A stretch of DNA of 64,000 nucleotides from Lachnospiraceae bacterium. GTDB taxonomy: Bacteria; Bacillota; Clostridia; Lachnospirales; Lachnospiraceae. The DNA is taken from contig SVFO01000012.1 in assembly GCA_015056795.1 (NCBI GenBank), positions 1 through 64,000 of the forward strand. Reading direction: 5' to 3'. Under the pieces are notes generated by a model that ran no database searches, was not told the origin of the DNA, and saw only the letters and a program-made list of their open reading frames with translations. Shown one piece after another: positions 16,068 to 26,295 of this stretch. Numbering within the stretch: position 1 is the first letter of the stretch; every line of letters starts with the position of its first letter. The position numbers and the translations under genes are program-made.

Positions 16068-18274
16068 TAGACATTGTTCATGAAAAATTAGATAGATGCT
16101 TTCAGTACAAGGTACCAGAGCGCTTGCAGGGGAAGCTCAAGGCAGGAAGCTGCGTGATGATTCCGTTTGGCAATGGAAACAGGCTGATTAAGGGGTATTG
16201 TGTCGGCCTTGGGGAGGAATGTAAATTCGATCCTGCCAAGCTAAAGGACATTGCCAGCATCGTGGAACGAGATGCCGGGGATGAGGGGAGAAGCATCGCC
16301 TTGGCGGCCTGGATCAAGGAAAATTATGGATCGACCATGATTCAGGCGCTGAAAACCGTGCTGCCCATGCAGAAATCCGTGAAGAAGCTGGAGCATCGCA
16401 TCATTGAGCGGAAGGCGGGCAGGGAGGAGTTGATCTCCATGCTCGGGGAATGCCAGAGAAAGCATCAGGTTGCCAAGGTCAGACTGCTGGAATCCTTGTT
16501 AGAGGAGGAAAGTGTTCCGTACGAGTGGGTCACGGGGCGACTGAATGTCAGCGCACAGGCCATTCACTCTTTGGAGCAGGCGGGAGCCTTGCGGATTGTC
16601 AGCACCTCTTCCTATCGGGATCCCGTAAAGGTAAAGGCATCAGATGAAGATAAGAAGCACTTAAGTGATGGACAGGAAAGCATTGTAAGGCAGGTGTTGG
16701 AGGAGCTGGATAGTGGTGCATCCAAGACCTATTTGATTCATGGCATTACGGGAAGCGGAAAGACAGAGGTTTATGTCAGACTTGCGGAGGGCGTGGTCAG
16801 CCGCGGCAGGCAGGCCATTGTTCTGATACCTGAGATCGCCCTGACCTATCAGACACTGCTTCGGTTTTATAAATGCTTCGGAAATCGCGTCAGCGTCATG
16901 AATTCCACGCTGTCGCCAGGAGAGAAATATGATCAGTTCCAAAGGGCAAAGGCAGGGGAGATTGATGTCATTATCGGACCTAGATCTGCGCTTTTTACGC
17001 CATTTCCTAGGCTCGGCCTGATCATTATGGATGAAGAGCATGAGGCGAGCTATAAAAGCGAGGGTACGCCCAAGTATCATGCGAGGGAGACGGCGCAGGA
17101 GCTTGCAAGATTGTCGGGCGCAAGCTTGGTTTTGGGAAGCGCAACGCCCTCCGTGGAGGCATATTATCGCGCCATGCAGGGAGAATATGGATTGTTTCAG
17201 CTAAAAGAGCGACTGACGGGAGGAACGCTTCCAGAGGTGGAAATCGTTGACCTTCGTGAGGAGCTGCGGTCAGGAAATCGATCCATCTTCAGCCGAAAGC
17301 TGCAGGAGCTGCTGGCGGACAGGCTTTCCAAGGGACAGCAGAGCATGCTGTTTCTAAACCGCAGAGGCTATGCAGGGTTTGTGTCCTGTAGAAGCTGCGG
17401 ACTTGTGATCAAGTGTCCACATTGTGACGTTTCCCTGTCGGAGCACGGCGGAAATCGTATGGTATGCCATTATTGTGGCTATGTGGCGCCGAAGCCCTCA
17501 GTTTGCCCGGAATGTGGATCTAAATATGTGCTAGGCTTTAAGGCGGGCACGGAGCAGATTGAGCAAAAGCTGAAGGAATTGTTCCCGAGCGTACGGACGC
17601 TTCGCATGGATCGTGATACCACGGGGACGAAGGACAGCTATGAAAAGATTTTGAGCGCATTTGCCAATCAGGAGGCGGACGTGCTGATTGGAACGCAGAT
17701 GATCGTCAAGGGACATGATTTCCCGAACGTTACGTTGGTAGGCGTCCTTGCAGCGGATTTATCCTTGGGCGTGAATGATTATCGCGCGGGAGAGCGGACC
17801 TTCCAGCTGCTGACGCAGGCAGTGGGGCGCGCTGGCCGCGGAGAAAAGCCAGGCTATGCCGTGATTCAGACCTATCAGCCAGAGCATTATGCCGTAGTTG
17901 CCGCCGCAGCACAGGATTATGAGGGATTTTATCAGGAAGAGATTTTATATCGAGAGCTTGGAGGCTATCCGCCCGTACACCATCTCTTGGCCGTACAGGT
18001 ATTCTCGCCAGATGAAAAGGCAGGAGAAAAGCTTGCCGCAAACCTGACGGAGCAGGCGCGTAGGATGATTTCTGATCGCAAGACCATGCTCCTTGGTCCA
18101 AGCCCGGCTTCCATCGGCAAAGTCAACGACATTTACCGCTATGTCCTCTACCTGAAGAGCCCAGATTACCAAAAACTTGTCGAAATCAAAGACCAACTCG
18201 AAACCTACCAAACCCAACAACAAAATACCCGCGAAAACATACAGTTTGATTTTGACCCCATGAACTTTTTATGA
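16046..18274 (+). CDS. priA: Primosomal protein N' (helicase)
   Basis: HGITGSGKTEVYVRL, MDEEHEASYKSEG, zinc-binding CRSCGLVIKCPHCD...CHYCGYVAPKPSVCPECGS. Confidence 0.96.
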   Translation: MQYADVIVDIVHEKLDRCFQYKVPERLQGKLKAGSCVMIPFGNGNRLIKGYCVGLGEECKFDPAKLKDIASIVERDAGDEGRSIALAAWIKENYGSTMIQALKTVLPMQKSVKKLEHRIIERKAGREELISMLGECQRKHQVAKVRLLESLLEEESVPYEWVTGRLNVSAQAIHSLEQAGALRIVSTSSYRDPVKVKASDEDKKHLSDGQESIVRQVLEELDSGASKTYLIHGITGSGKTEVYVRLAEGVVSRGRQAIVLIPEIALTYQTLLRFYKCFGNRVSVMNSTLSPGEKYDQFQRAKAGEIDVIIGPRSALFTPFPRLGLIIMDEEHEASYKSEGTPKYHARETAQELARLSGASLVLGSATPSVEAYYRAMQGEYGLFQLKERLTGGTLPEVEIVDLREELRSGNRSIFSRKLQELLADRLSKGQQSMLFLNRRGYAGFVSCRSCGLVIKCPHCDVSLSEHGGNRMVCHYCGYVAPKPSVCPECGSKYVLGFKAGTEQIEQKLKELFPSVRTLRMDRDTTGTKDSYEKILSAFANQEADVLIGTQMIVKGHDFPNVTLVGVLAADLSLGVNDYRAGERTFQLLTQAVGRAGRGEKPGYAVIQTYQPEHYAVVAAAAQDYEGFYQEEILYRELGGYPPVHHLLAVQVFSPDEKAGEKLAANLTEQARRMISDRKTMLLGPSPASIGKVNDIYRYVLYLKSPDYQKLVEIKDQLETYQTQQQNTRENIQFDFDPMNFL

Positions 18275-18280
18275 TATAAT

Positions 18281-18337
18281 ATATGCGCCATGAAAAACAA
18301 GCGGCGCCGAAGGCGACATTTGTTTTTCGGCGCATAT
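18281..18337. repeat. Large imperfect inverted repeat (ATATGCGCC..GAAAAACAA / TTGTTTTTCGGCGCATAT)
   Basis: 18-bp stem with 2-nt bulge; inner CGCC-GAA-GGCG hairpin. Confidence 0.75.
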
Positions 18338-18338
18338 T

Positions 18339-18399
18339 AACGAGAAAGCGCGATTGCGAAGCAAGCGCAGGAGTCGCGAAGCGACGAGCTTTCGAGTTA
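18339..18399 (+). repeat. 61-bp repeat copy 1 (GAA-loop hairpin module)
   Basis: Identical to 18470-18530. Confidence 0.9.
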
Positions 18400-18469
18400 G
18401 GGATGAAGCAAAACTTCGCGGCGAAGCCGCGAGTTAAGCCCCGAAGGGGCGGGTTTTGCGAGTAAGGGA

Positions 18470-18530
18470 AACGAGAAAGCGCGATTGCGAAGCAAGCGCA
18501 GGAGTCGCGAAGCGACGAGCTTTCGAGTTA
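18470..18530 (+). repeat. 61-bp repeat copy 2 (GAA-loop hairpin module)
   Basis: Identical to 18339-18399. Confidence 0.9.
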
Positions 18531-18559
18531 TTTTATCTATTTCAAGAAAGGACACCACC

Positions 18560-19048
18560 ATGGCTATTCGAAACATTAGGGAGATGGGAGATCCCATCCT
18601 GGAAAAGACCTGTAAGGAAGTAAAGGAAATGACGCCCCGCATTCGGGAATTAATTGAGGACATGCTAGACACGATGTATGAGGCAAATGGCGTAGGCCTT
18701 GCAGCCCCTCAGGTTGGCATCTTGAAGCGCATTGTGGTGATTGACGTGACGGGGGAGGATCCCTATATCCTGATCAATCCAAAGATCCTAGAGACTTCTG
18801 GCGAACAGAATGGCCCCGAGGGTTGTCTTAGCGTTCCCGGAAAGAGTGGCATCGTAACGCGCCCCAACTATGTCAAGGCAACGGCGCTGGACATCAACAT
18901 GCGCCCTTATGAAATTGAAGGGGAAGAGCTTTTGGCAAGGGCAATCTGCCATGAGCTGGATCATTTGGACGGCCATCTCTATGTGGAAAAGGTAGAGGGA
19001 GAGTTGATGGACGTAACTCCGCCCGAGAAGCAGGAGGAAGAGGAATGA
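18560..19048 (+). CDS. def: Peptide deformylase
   Basis: GVGLAAPQVGI, EGCLSVPG, HELDHLDG. Confidence 0.96.
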   Translation: MAIRNIREMGDPILEKTCKEVKEMTPRIRELIEDMLDTMYEANGVGLAAPQVGILKRIVVIDVTGEDPYILINPKILETSGEQNGPEGCLSVPGKSGIVTRPNYVKATALDINMRPYEIEGEELLARAICHELDHLDGHLYVEKVEGELMDVTPPEKQEEEE

Positions 19049-19980
19049 AAATCGTATTTATGGGAACGCCAGAGTATGCGGCAGCTTCCCTTGAGGCAGT
19101 GATCCAATCAGGCCGTGAGGTGGTTTTGGTGGTGACACAGCCAGATAAGCCTAAGGGCAGAAGCGGTGAGCTTGTCCCACCGCCCGTGAAGGAATGCGCG
19201 CTTAAACACGGCATTCCTGTTTTTCAGCCCGAAAAAATAAAGCGTCCTGAGGAGGTCGCTAAGCTGAAGGAATATGAGGCAGATGCCTTTGTCGTTGCTG
19301 CCTTTGGTCAGATCCTCTCACAGGAAATCCTTGACATGCCGCGACTTGGTTGCTTGAACGTGCATGCGTCCCTGCTTCCCAAATATCGCGGAGCGTCCCC
19401 CATCCAGCGTGTCATTTTGGACGGCGAGGAGAAGACGGGAATAACCATCATGCAGATGGACGCGGGGATTGATACGGGCGACATCCTTTGGAAAAAGGAA
19501 ATTGCCATTGAACCGACGGATAATTTTGAAACCTTACATGATAAGCTTGCCGTGCTGGGCGGAGAAGCGATCGTGGAAGCCTTAGATTTGCTGGAAGAGG
19601 GAAAGCTGGTAAGGACGAAGCAGGATGACAGCCTCAGCTGCTATGCGCCCTTAATCAAGAAGGAAATGGGACGACTTGATTTTTCAAAGTCAGCCGTGAT
19701 CTTAGACCGTCAGATTCGCAGCATGACGCCTTGGCCGAGTGCCTTTACGAAATATAACGGAAAGCAGCTGAAGGTCTGGAAGGCTATTCCTCTCGAAGGA
19801 AAAGGGAAAAAGGCGCTTCCTGGCGAAGTGACGGAGGTCACGAAGGATAGCATTACCGTTGCAACGGGTGACGGGGAGCTTCGCATTGAGGAGCTTCAGC
19901 TAGAGGGAAAGAAGCGCATGAGCTGTCATGATTTCCTGCTGGGTGTGAAAGTGCAGGTCGGAGACTGCTTCGGCGCGTGA
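19045..19980 (+). CDS. fmt: Methionyl-tRNA formyltransferase
   Basis: MKIVFMGTPEYAAASLEAV, NVHASLLPKYRGASPIQ. Confidence 0.96.
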   Translation: MKIVFMGTPEYAAASLEAVIQSGREVVLVVTQPDKPKGRSGELVPPPVKECALKHGIPVFQPEKIKRPEEVAKLKEYEADAFVVAAFGQILSQEILDMPRLGCLNVHASLLPKYRGASPIQRVILDGEEKTGITIMQMDAGIDTGDILWKKEIAIEPTDNFETLHDKLAVLGGEAIVEALDLLEEGKLVRTKQDDSLSCYAPLIKKEMGRLDFSKSAVILDRQIRSMTPWPSAFTKYNGKQLKVWKAIPLEGKGKKALPGEVTEVTKDSITVATGDGELRIEELQLEGKKRMSCHDFLLGVKVQVGDCFGA

Positions 19981-19998
19981 ACGAATTAGGGAGAATGC

Positions 19999-21414
19999 AT
20001 GGAAAACGTTAGGGAGATCGTGCTCGACCTCTTGCTTACCTTGGAAAAGGACGGAGGGATGTCGCACCGATTGATTAGCGACGTACTAAATAAATATGAT
20101 TATTTGGATGTCAAGGAGAAGCGTTTCTTAAAGCGCCTCGCGGAAGGAACGCTGGAGCGCCAGATTGAGCTGGATTACTATTTGAATCATTATTCCAGTC
20201 TTCCCGTTCGAAAGATGAAACCTTTGATACGATGCCTTCTGCGCATGAGCGTCTATCAGATTTTATACATGGATTCGGTGCCAGACAGTGCGGCCTGCAA
20301 TGAAGCCTGTAAATTGGCGCAGAGTCGCAAGTTCCAGAATCTAAAAGGCTTCGTTAATGGCGTGCTTCGAAGGATTTCCAGAGAGAAGGAGGCGTTGCCG
20401 CTTCCTGACAGAAAAAATGGATTGGAATGGCTCTGTGTCAAATATTCCATGCCCGAGCTGATTACGCGAGAGTGGCTGGAGGAATATGGAGAGGCCATGA
20501 CGGAGAAAATCCTGCAGGGCCTTTTGGAAATTCATCCCGTGTCCCTGCGAATGCCGGAGACTCTTTCTGATGAAGAGATGGCAGAAATCGAGAATCACCT
20601 TCAGGATGCGGGTGTTCGCACGGGGAAAAGTCCCTATGATTCGAGAATTCTTTTGGCAAGAGATCTGGAGGGAGCAGAGAGCCTCTCGGATTTCCAGAAG
20701 GGAAGCCTGACTGTTCAGGATGCCAGCTCCGTTCTTGCCGTTAAGATAGCAGGAATTCAGAAGGGTAACCTAGTGGTGGATGCCTGTGCCGCGCCGGGAG
20801 GGAAAAGCATTCTGGCATCAGAGCTTGTGGGAACGAACGGAAAGATCATTTGCGGTGACTTATCCAGTCAAAAAACGGATAAAATCGCTGAAAACATTGC
20901 CCGCATGAACAAAAATAACATAGAGATTTACGAGTGGGATGCCAGGGAGCCGAAGCCAGAGTGGATTGGTAAGGCAGATGTGCTCCTTTTGGACATACCG
21001 TGTTCTGGCTGGGGCGTGATGGGAAAAAAGCGTGACATCAAGTACCATGTCACGGAGGAAGGCCTTTCAGAATTGGAGGACCTGCAAAAATCCATCCTAC
21101 GGGGAGCCAGCCAGTACGTAAAGCCTGGTGGCATCTTATTATACAGTACGTGTACCGTGAGAAAACAGGAAAATCGCGACATGGTCGCATGGATTTTGGA
21201 GAACCTCCCCTTTACCCCAGAACCCTTCTGCGGAGAACTGCCCGAAGCTGTTTTAGAGGGTGTCAGGGAAGAAAAAAATGCCTTTTTAGGCGAGGTGAGT
21301 GCATGGGAGGACTGTTTTGCACAGCTTCTTCCGGGTGTACTGCAGATGGATGGATTTTTCTTTGCAAAGTTTAGGAGAAAGATGGATGCTGACGGAAATG
21401 GATCAGAAAATTGA
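19999..21414 (+). CDS. rsmB: 16S rRNA m5C967 methyltransferase
   Basis: NusB-like N-terminus; VVDACAAPGGKS, LLLDIPCSGWGVMGKKRDIK. Confidence 0.92.
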   Translation: MENVREIVLDLLLTLEKDGGMSHRLISDVLNKYDYLDVKEKRFLKRLAEGTLERQIELDYYLNHYSSLPVRKMKPLIRCLLRMSVYQILYMDSVPDSAACNEACKLAQSRKFQNLKGFVNGVLRRISREKEALPLPDRKNGLEWLCVKYSMPELITREWLEEYGEAMTEKILQGLLEIHPVSLRMPETLSDEEMAEIENHLQDAGVRTGKSPYDSRILLARDLEGAESLSDFQKGSLTVQDASSVLAVKIAGIQKGNLVVDACAAPGGKSILASELVGTNGKIICGDLSSQKTDKIAENIARMNKNNIEIYEWDAREPKPEWIGKADVLLLDIPCSGWGVMGKKRDIKYHVTEEGLSELEDLQKSILRGASQYVKPGGILLYSTCTVRKQENRDMVAWILENLPFTPEPFCGELPEAVLEGVREEKNAFLGEVSAWEDCFAQLLPGVLQMDGFFFAKFRRKMDADGNGSEN

Positions 21415-22444
21415 CATAAAATCCCTGACGCTCCCAGAGCTGCAGCAGGTATTGACTAACATGGGAGAGAAGGCCTTTCGTGCAAAGCAGTTGTATCAGT
21501 GGATGCACGAAAAGCTTGCCAGTGGCTATGAGGAAATGTCAAATGTTTCCGCGGCTCTGAAAGAAAAATGTCAGGAGAGGTTTTGGTATTGCTCTCTTGG
21601 CATTGTTCAAGTACAGGAATCAAAGCTTGACGGCACCAGGAAATATCTCTTTGCGCTCAGGGATGGCAATGTCGTTGAGAGCGTCTGGATGAAATATAAA
21701 CACGGGAACAGCGTGTGTATTTCTTCTCAGGTGGGCTGTCGCATGGGATGCAGGTTCTGCGCTTCCACGTTGGACGGTCTGGAACGAAATCTTACACCCT
21801 CGGAAATGCTCGAGCAGATCTATGCGATCATAAAGCACACAGGGGAACGCGTGAGCAACGTCGTGGTCATGGGAACTGGCGAGCCAATGGATAATTATGA
21901 CAATTTGCTTCGCTTTATCAGACTCCTTACGGATGAAAACGGCTTACATATCAGTCAGAGAAACGTGACAGTATCCACCTGCGGCATCGTGCCGGAGATG
22001 AAGCGGCTGGCGAAGGAGGGACTGCAGATTACGCTTGCGCTCAGTCTGCATGCTTCCAGTGATGAAAAGCGGCGAAAGCTCATGCCGATTGCCAATAAGT
22101 ATTCCATTCAGGAGCTGATGGAGGCCTGCGACGAATATTTTCGCCAGACGGGACGGCGTATCACCTTTGAATATAGTCTGGTGGGCGGCGTAAATGACAC
22201 GGACGAGGATGCGGAGGAGTTGTCGAAATTGGCAGGAAAGCTCTGCTGTCACGTCAATTTAATCCCGGTAAATCCGATCAAAGAGCGGGATTACATACAA
22301 TCTGAGGCGAAAAGAGTCCTTGCTTTTAAAAATAAGCTTGAAAGAAATAAAATAAATGTTACAATTAGAAGGGAAATGGGTCGGGATATTGACGGCGCGT
22401 GCGGACAGCTTCGAAGAAAGCACATACAGGAAACGACGCCTTAG
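21386..22444 (+). CDS. rlmN: 23S rRNA/tRNA adenine C2 methyltransferase (radical SAM)
   Basis: CISSQVGCRMGCRFCAST, VVMGTGEPMDNYDN. Confidence 0.95.
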   Translation: MLTEMDQKIDIKSLTLPELQQVLTNMGEKAFRAKQLYQWMHEKLASGYEEMSNVSAALKEKCQERFWYCSLGIVQVQESKLDGTRKYLFALRDGNVVESVWMKYKHGNSVCISSQVGCRMGCRFCASTLDGLERNLTPSEMLEQIYAIIKHTGERVSNVVVMGTGEPMDNYDNLLRFIRLLTDENGLHISQRNVTVSTCGIVPEMKRLAKEGLQITLALSLHASSDEKRRKLMPIANKYSIQELMEACDEYFRQTGRRITFEYSLVGGVNDTDEDAEELSKLAGKLCCHVNLIPVNPIKERDYIQSEAKRVLAFKNKLERNKINVTIRREMGRDIDGACGQLRRKHIQETTP

Positions 22445-22480
22445 ATTCATTTCATTGTAAGATACGGGAGGAAGACAGGG

Positions 22481-23215
22481 GTGCTTAAGGCATTTGCCAT
22501 AACCGACGTCGGGAGGAAAAGACAACTGAATGAGGATTTCGTGTGCGCAAAGACCGAGAAGGTTGGGGCAATGCCGAACTTCTTTATCATTGCAGACGGA
22601 ATGGGAGGACATAAGGCAGGAGAGCGCGCCTCGAAGGAAACCGTGGAAATCATGCTGGATTCCCTTTCAAAAAGCGAAAACCCTAATCTGAAGGAGGATT
22701 TGGAGGATGCCCTGAAAGCAGCGAATCTGAAGGTGTTTCAGGACGCCAGCAAGTCAGAGGAGCTGGAGGGCATGGGTACGACAGTCGTAGCGGCAACCAT
22801 TCTTGGCACGAAGCTCACTGCCATGAACGTGGGAGACAGCAGACTTTACGTCATCAGTCAGGGAGAGATTCGCCAGATCACGATGGATCATTCCCTGGTG
22901 GAGGAAATGGTAAGAAAAGGGGTTCTTCCCAGAGAAAAGGCCCGCAATCATCCAAAGAAAAACATTATCACGAGGGCGGTAGGGGTATCGCCAATCGTGG
23001 AGCCTGATTTCTTTGAGGTGGAATTAAAGGCGGGAGATAAAGTGCTTATGTGCTCTGATGGCCTTAGCAACATGCTTGAGGACGAGGAGCTGCGGGGGAT
23101 TGCAGACAGTATTGGGAGCTTAGAGGAGAAGGCGAAGCTCATGATCGATGCCGCAAACGTCAATGGCGGCAAGGATAACATATCCGTGATTTTGATTGAA
23201 ATCCCTGCAGAATAG
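22481..23215 (+). CDS. PP2C-family Ser/Thr phosphatase
   Basis: TDVGRKRQLNEDF, IADGMGGHKAGE, CSDGLSNML. Confidence 0.93.
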   Translation: MLKAFAITDVGRKRQLNEDFVCAKTEKVGAMPNFFIIADGMGGHKAGERASKETVEIMLDSLSKSENPNLKEDLEDALKAANLKVFQDASKSEELEGMGTTVVAATILGTKLTAMNVGDSRLYVISQGEIRQITMDHSLVEEMVRKGVLPREKARNHPKKNIITRAVGVSPIVEPDFFEVELKAGDKVLMCSDGLSNMLEDEELRGIADSIGSLEEKAKLMIDAANVNGGKDNISVILIEIPAE

Positions 23216-23231
23216 ATTTTGGAGAAGACGT

Positions 23232-25388
23232 ATGGTTAAAATAGGTATGATGATCGGGAACCGATACGAGATCCTCGAAAAAATCGGTACCGGCGGCATG
23301 TCAGACGTATATCGGGCGAAATGCCATAAGCTCAACCGTTTTGTTGCGGTCAAGGTGCTGAAACAGGAATTCGCGGAAAACGAGAATTTTGTTTCAAAGT
23401 TTATCATCGAGGCACAGGCAGCAGCAGGACTGATGCATCCCAACATCGTCAACGTATACGACGTGGGAGAGGAAGCGGGCATTCATTACATCGTGATGGA
23501 ACTGATCGAGGGCATCACGTTAAAAAAGTATATCGAGAAAAAAGCCAGATTGTCCTACAAAGAGGCCGTTAGCATTGCAATTCAGGTGAGCATGGGTATT
23601 GAAGCTGCTCACAACAACCACATTATTCACAGAGACATTAAGCCACAAAACATTATTATATCCAAGGACGGAAAGGTCAAGGTTACGGATTTTGGTATCG
23701 CGAAGGCGGCCTCCAGTAACACGATCACGTCTAATGTCATGGGTTCCGTTCATTATACCTCTCCCGAGCAGGCGAGAGGCGGTTACAGTGATGAAAAGAG
23801 TGATGTTTACTCTCTTGGTATCACGATGTTTGAGATGTTAACGGGACGGGTTCCGTTTAACGGGGAAACCACGGTGGCCATTGCCATCAAGCATATTCAG
23901 GAGGAATTGCCGTATCCGAGCGATTTTGTCCCGGAGATTCCCATTGCCGTGGAATCCATTGTCCTAAAGTGTTGTCAGAAGTCCCCTGACAGGCGGTATC
24001 AGAACATGGGGGAGCTTTTGAAGGATTTAAAGCAGTCCTTAGTGACGCCCGATGATGATTTTGTTGTCATTGGAAACCCTGACATGGACGGGGGAACTCG
24101 TACCATGAATGATTGGGAAATGAGTCAGATGCGTGGCAGGGGCTATTCCGACCTCTCAGACACGGGCAGAATGCGACTGCGGGAGGAAGAGAGTCAGGAC
24201 AGTTACGTCCAGGACAACGAGAATTACGTGAGAAGCGGAGATGCCGGGTCTCGCAGCAGCATGACAAAGATGGAGAAGATTACGGCCATCGTGACGGTTG
24301 TTGTCGGTGTCATCATTCTCATCATTATTTTAGTATTGAGCAAGCAATTGATTAATTACATTCTCCCTGAAAAGAGCGGCGAAGATGCGGGTAAGTCGAG
24401 CATGTCTCCCATCATCACGGATGAGTATACTTCGGAAGTCATCAGCAGCACCAGTGACGTCATCTATCGAGAGATGCCGACTGTCGTTGGGCTCTCCGTG
24501 GAGGAGGCCAGGAGAAAGCTAAATCTCTTAAAGATGATTGTCACCGTGGACTATGTGGAATCGGATGACGTCCCATCAGGTGAAGTCATCAGTGCAAACG
24601 TTGATGCGGGACTGATGGTGGAGGAGGGCAAGGAAATTGTCCTGACCGTCAGCTCAGGAGTCGAGGGAATTTTGGTTCCTGACGTTACGGGCTATGGATA
24701 TGACGAGGCTGCAAGCAAACTGACGCAGGTTGGCTTCCTGGTGAATCGCCTGGATGATTATTCCGACATGGATTTGGGGCAGGTGTTTAACCAAAACCCC
24801 GTCTCTAACGTGCGTGCACCCAAGGGAAGCGTGATCACTGTTTATGTCAGCAGAGGTCAGGAAAATGTCATGAAGCGTGTTCCAAGTCTCGTAGGAAAAG
24901 AGCAAACGACTGGCGAGCTGGAAGCCATTGAAAGCGGTTTGAGCATTGGCAATATCACGATGGTTTTTAATGACGATTACGCAGAGGGTCTGATTTGTTC
25001 TCAAAGCTATTCCGCTGGCGTATACGTGGATGAGGGAACCGCCATCGACATATGTGTCAGCCTTGGTAAGAAGCAAAGCTATAAATGTGACATGACCATT
25101 GAGGCACCGACGGCAGCGGAAGCGCCTGATTACAGGGCAGGCAGCAGTGTCAGCCTAAAGCTTGTCGCAGACACGGGCTTGATTCTTTTGGATACGACAA
25201 CCACGAGCTTCCCTTACCCCATAAGCTATCAAAGCATTGATTCCCCTGGAGGAAATCTGACCATTACGTACACGGTAACCATTCCGGGAGAAACAACCAC
25301 GGATCCCAACACTGGGGAAACCGTGGTAGGAGAAGGCAAGACAGAGAAGAAAAGCTTTACCAGAAGAATTGATTTCGTGAGAGAATAA
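23232..25388 (+). CDS. prkC: Ser/Thr protein kinase with PASTA domains
   Basis: HRDIKPQNIIISKDGKVKVTDFGIAKA; single TM; PASTA-like repeats (VGLSVEEARRKL, TGYGYDEAASKL). Confidence 0.95.
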   Translation: MVKIGMMIGNRYEILEKIGTGGMSDVYRAKCHKLNRFVAVKVLKQEFAENENFVSKFIIEAQAAAGLMHPNIVNVYDVGEEAGIHYIVMELIEGITLKKYIEKKARLSYKEAVSIAIQVSMGIEAAHNNHIIHRDIKPQNIIISKDGKVKVTDFGIAKAASSNTITSNVMGSVHYTSPEQARGGYSDEKSDVYSLGITMFEMLTGRVPFNGETTVAIAIKHIQEELPYPSDFVPEIPIAVESIVLKCCQKSPDRRYQNMGELLKDLKQSLVTPDDDFVVIGNPDMDGGTRTMNDWEMSQMRGRGYSDLSDTGRMRLREEESQDSYVQDNENYVRSGDAGSRSSMTKMEKITAIVTVVVGVIILIIILVLSKQLINYILPEKSGEDAGKSSMSPIITDEYTSEVISSTSDVIYREMPTVVGLSVEEARRKLNLLKMIVTVDYVESDDVPSGEVISANVDAGLMVEEGKEIVLTVSSGVEGILVPDVTGYGYDEAASKLTQVGFLVNRLDDYSDMDLGQVFNQNPVSNVRAPKGSVITVYVSRGQENVMKRVPSLVGKEQTTGELEAIESGLSIGNITMVFNDDYAEGLICSQSYSAGVYVDEGTAIDICVSLGKKQSYKCDMTIEAPTAAEAPDYRAGSSVSLKLVADTGLILLDTTTTSFPYPISYQSIDSPGGNLTITYTVTIPGETTTDPNTGETVVGEGKTEKKSFTRRIDFVRE

Positions 25389-25392
25389 GGGA

Positions 25393-26268
25393 ATGCAGGG
25401 AAAGATCGTAAAAGGGATTGCCGGGTTCTATTACGTCAATGTAGACGGCAGGATTTATGAGTGTAAGGCGAAGGGTGTTTTTCGCAAGGATCATCGAAAA
25501 CCATTGGTCGGAGATGACGTTCGGATGGAGATCCTGGATGAGGAAAAAAAGCTGGGGAACGTCGCAGAGCTGTTGCCCAGAAAAAGTGAATTGATCCGTC
25601 CAGCCGTGGCCAACATAGATCAGGCCATGGTGATTTTTGCAGTCACCTCACCAGCACCGAATTTGAACCTGTTAGACCGATTCCTCATTATGATGGATCG
25701 TCAGAAGCTACCCTGTCTCATCTGCTTCAACAAGGTAGATTTAGGGGATGCTTCCTTAATGGAAAACTATCAAAAAACATATGAAAACAGTGGCCATCCG
25801 ATCCTTTTCATCAGTGCAAAGGATGGCTTGGGACTAGAAAGCTTAAGGACCTTTTTGCAGGGAAAGACAACAACCGTAGCAGGTCCAAGCGGTGTCGGGA
25901 AATCCTCGCTGATCAATTTGCTTCTAGGCGAGAGTACCATGGAAACAGGTAGCCTCAGTGCAAAGATTGACAGAGGAAAGCATACGACCCGTCATTCAGA
26001 ACTATTGCAGATTGGGCCAGAGACCTTTATCTTTGACACGCCAGGCTTTAGTTCCTTGGAAGTAACAGACATGGAAAAGGAAGAGCTGGCCACCTATTAT
26101 GCGGAATTTGATCCCTTCGAAAAGTATTGTCGATTCGGAGGGTGTTCGCACGTGACGGAACCAATTTGTGGGATTCGGCAGGCCGTGCAGGACGGCGAGA
26201 TTTCGCGCATACGATATGAAAACTATTGTCAACTATATGAAGAATTAAAGGCAAGAAAACGATACTAG
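25393..26268 (+). CDS. rsgA: Ribosome small subunit GTPase
   Basis: TTVAGPSGVGKSSLIN, DTPGFSSLEV, circularly permuted GTPase, C-terminal Cys/His cluster. Confidence 0.94.
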   Translation: MQGKIVKGIAGFYYVNVDGRIYECKAKGVFRKDHRKPLVGDDVRMEILDEEKKLGNVAELLPRKSELIRPAVANIDQAMVIFAVTSPAPNLNLLDRFLIMMDRQKLPCLICFNKVDLGDASLMENYQKTYENSGHPILFISAKDGLGLESLRTFLQGKTTTVAGPSGVGKSSLINLLLGESTMETGSLSAKIDRGKHTTRHSELLQIGPETFIFDTPGFSSLEVTDMEKEELATYYAEFDPFEKYCRFGGCSHVTEPICGIRQAVQDGEISRIRYENYCQLYEELKARKRY

Positions 26269-26295
26269 TTATTTGGGGGAAATTGGAGAACGCAA

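Noticed and set aside
18283-18465. 60-aa ORF in the priA-def gap
   Set aside because: Lies entirely within the hairpin/61-bp repeat block; composition follows the repeats, with no coding signature.
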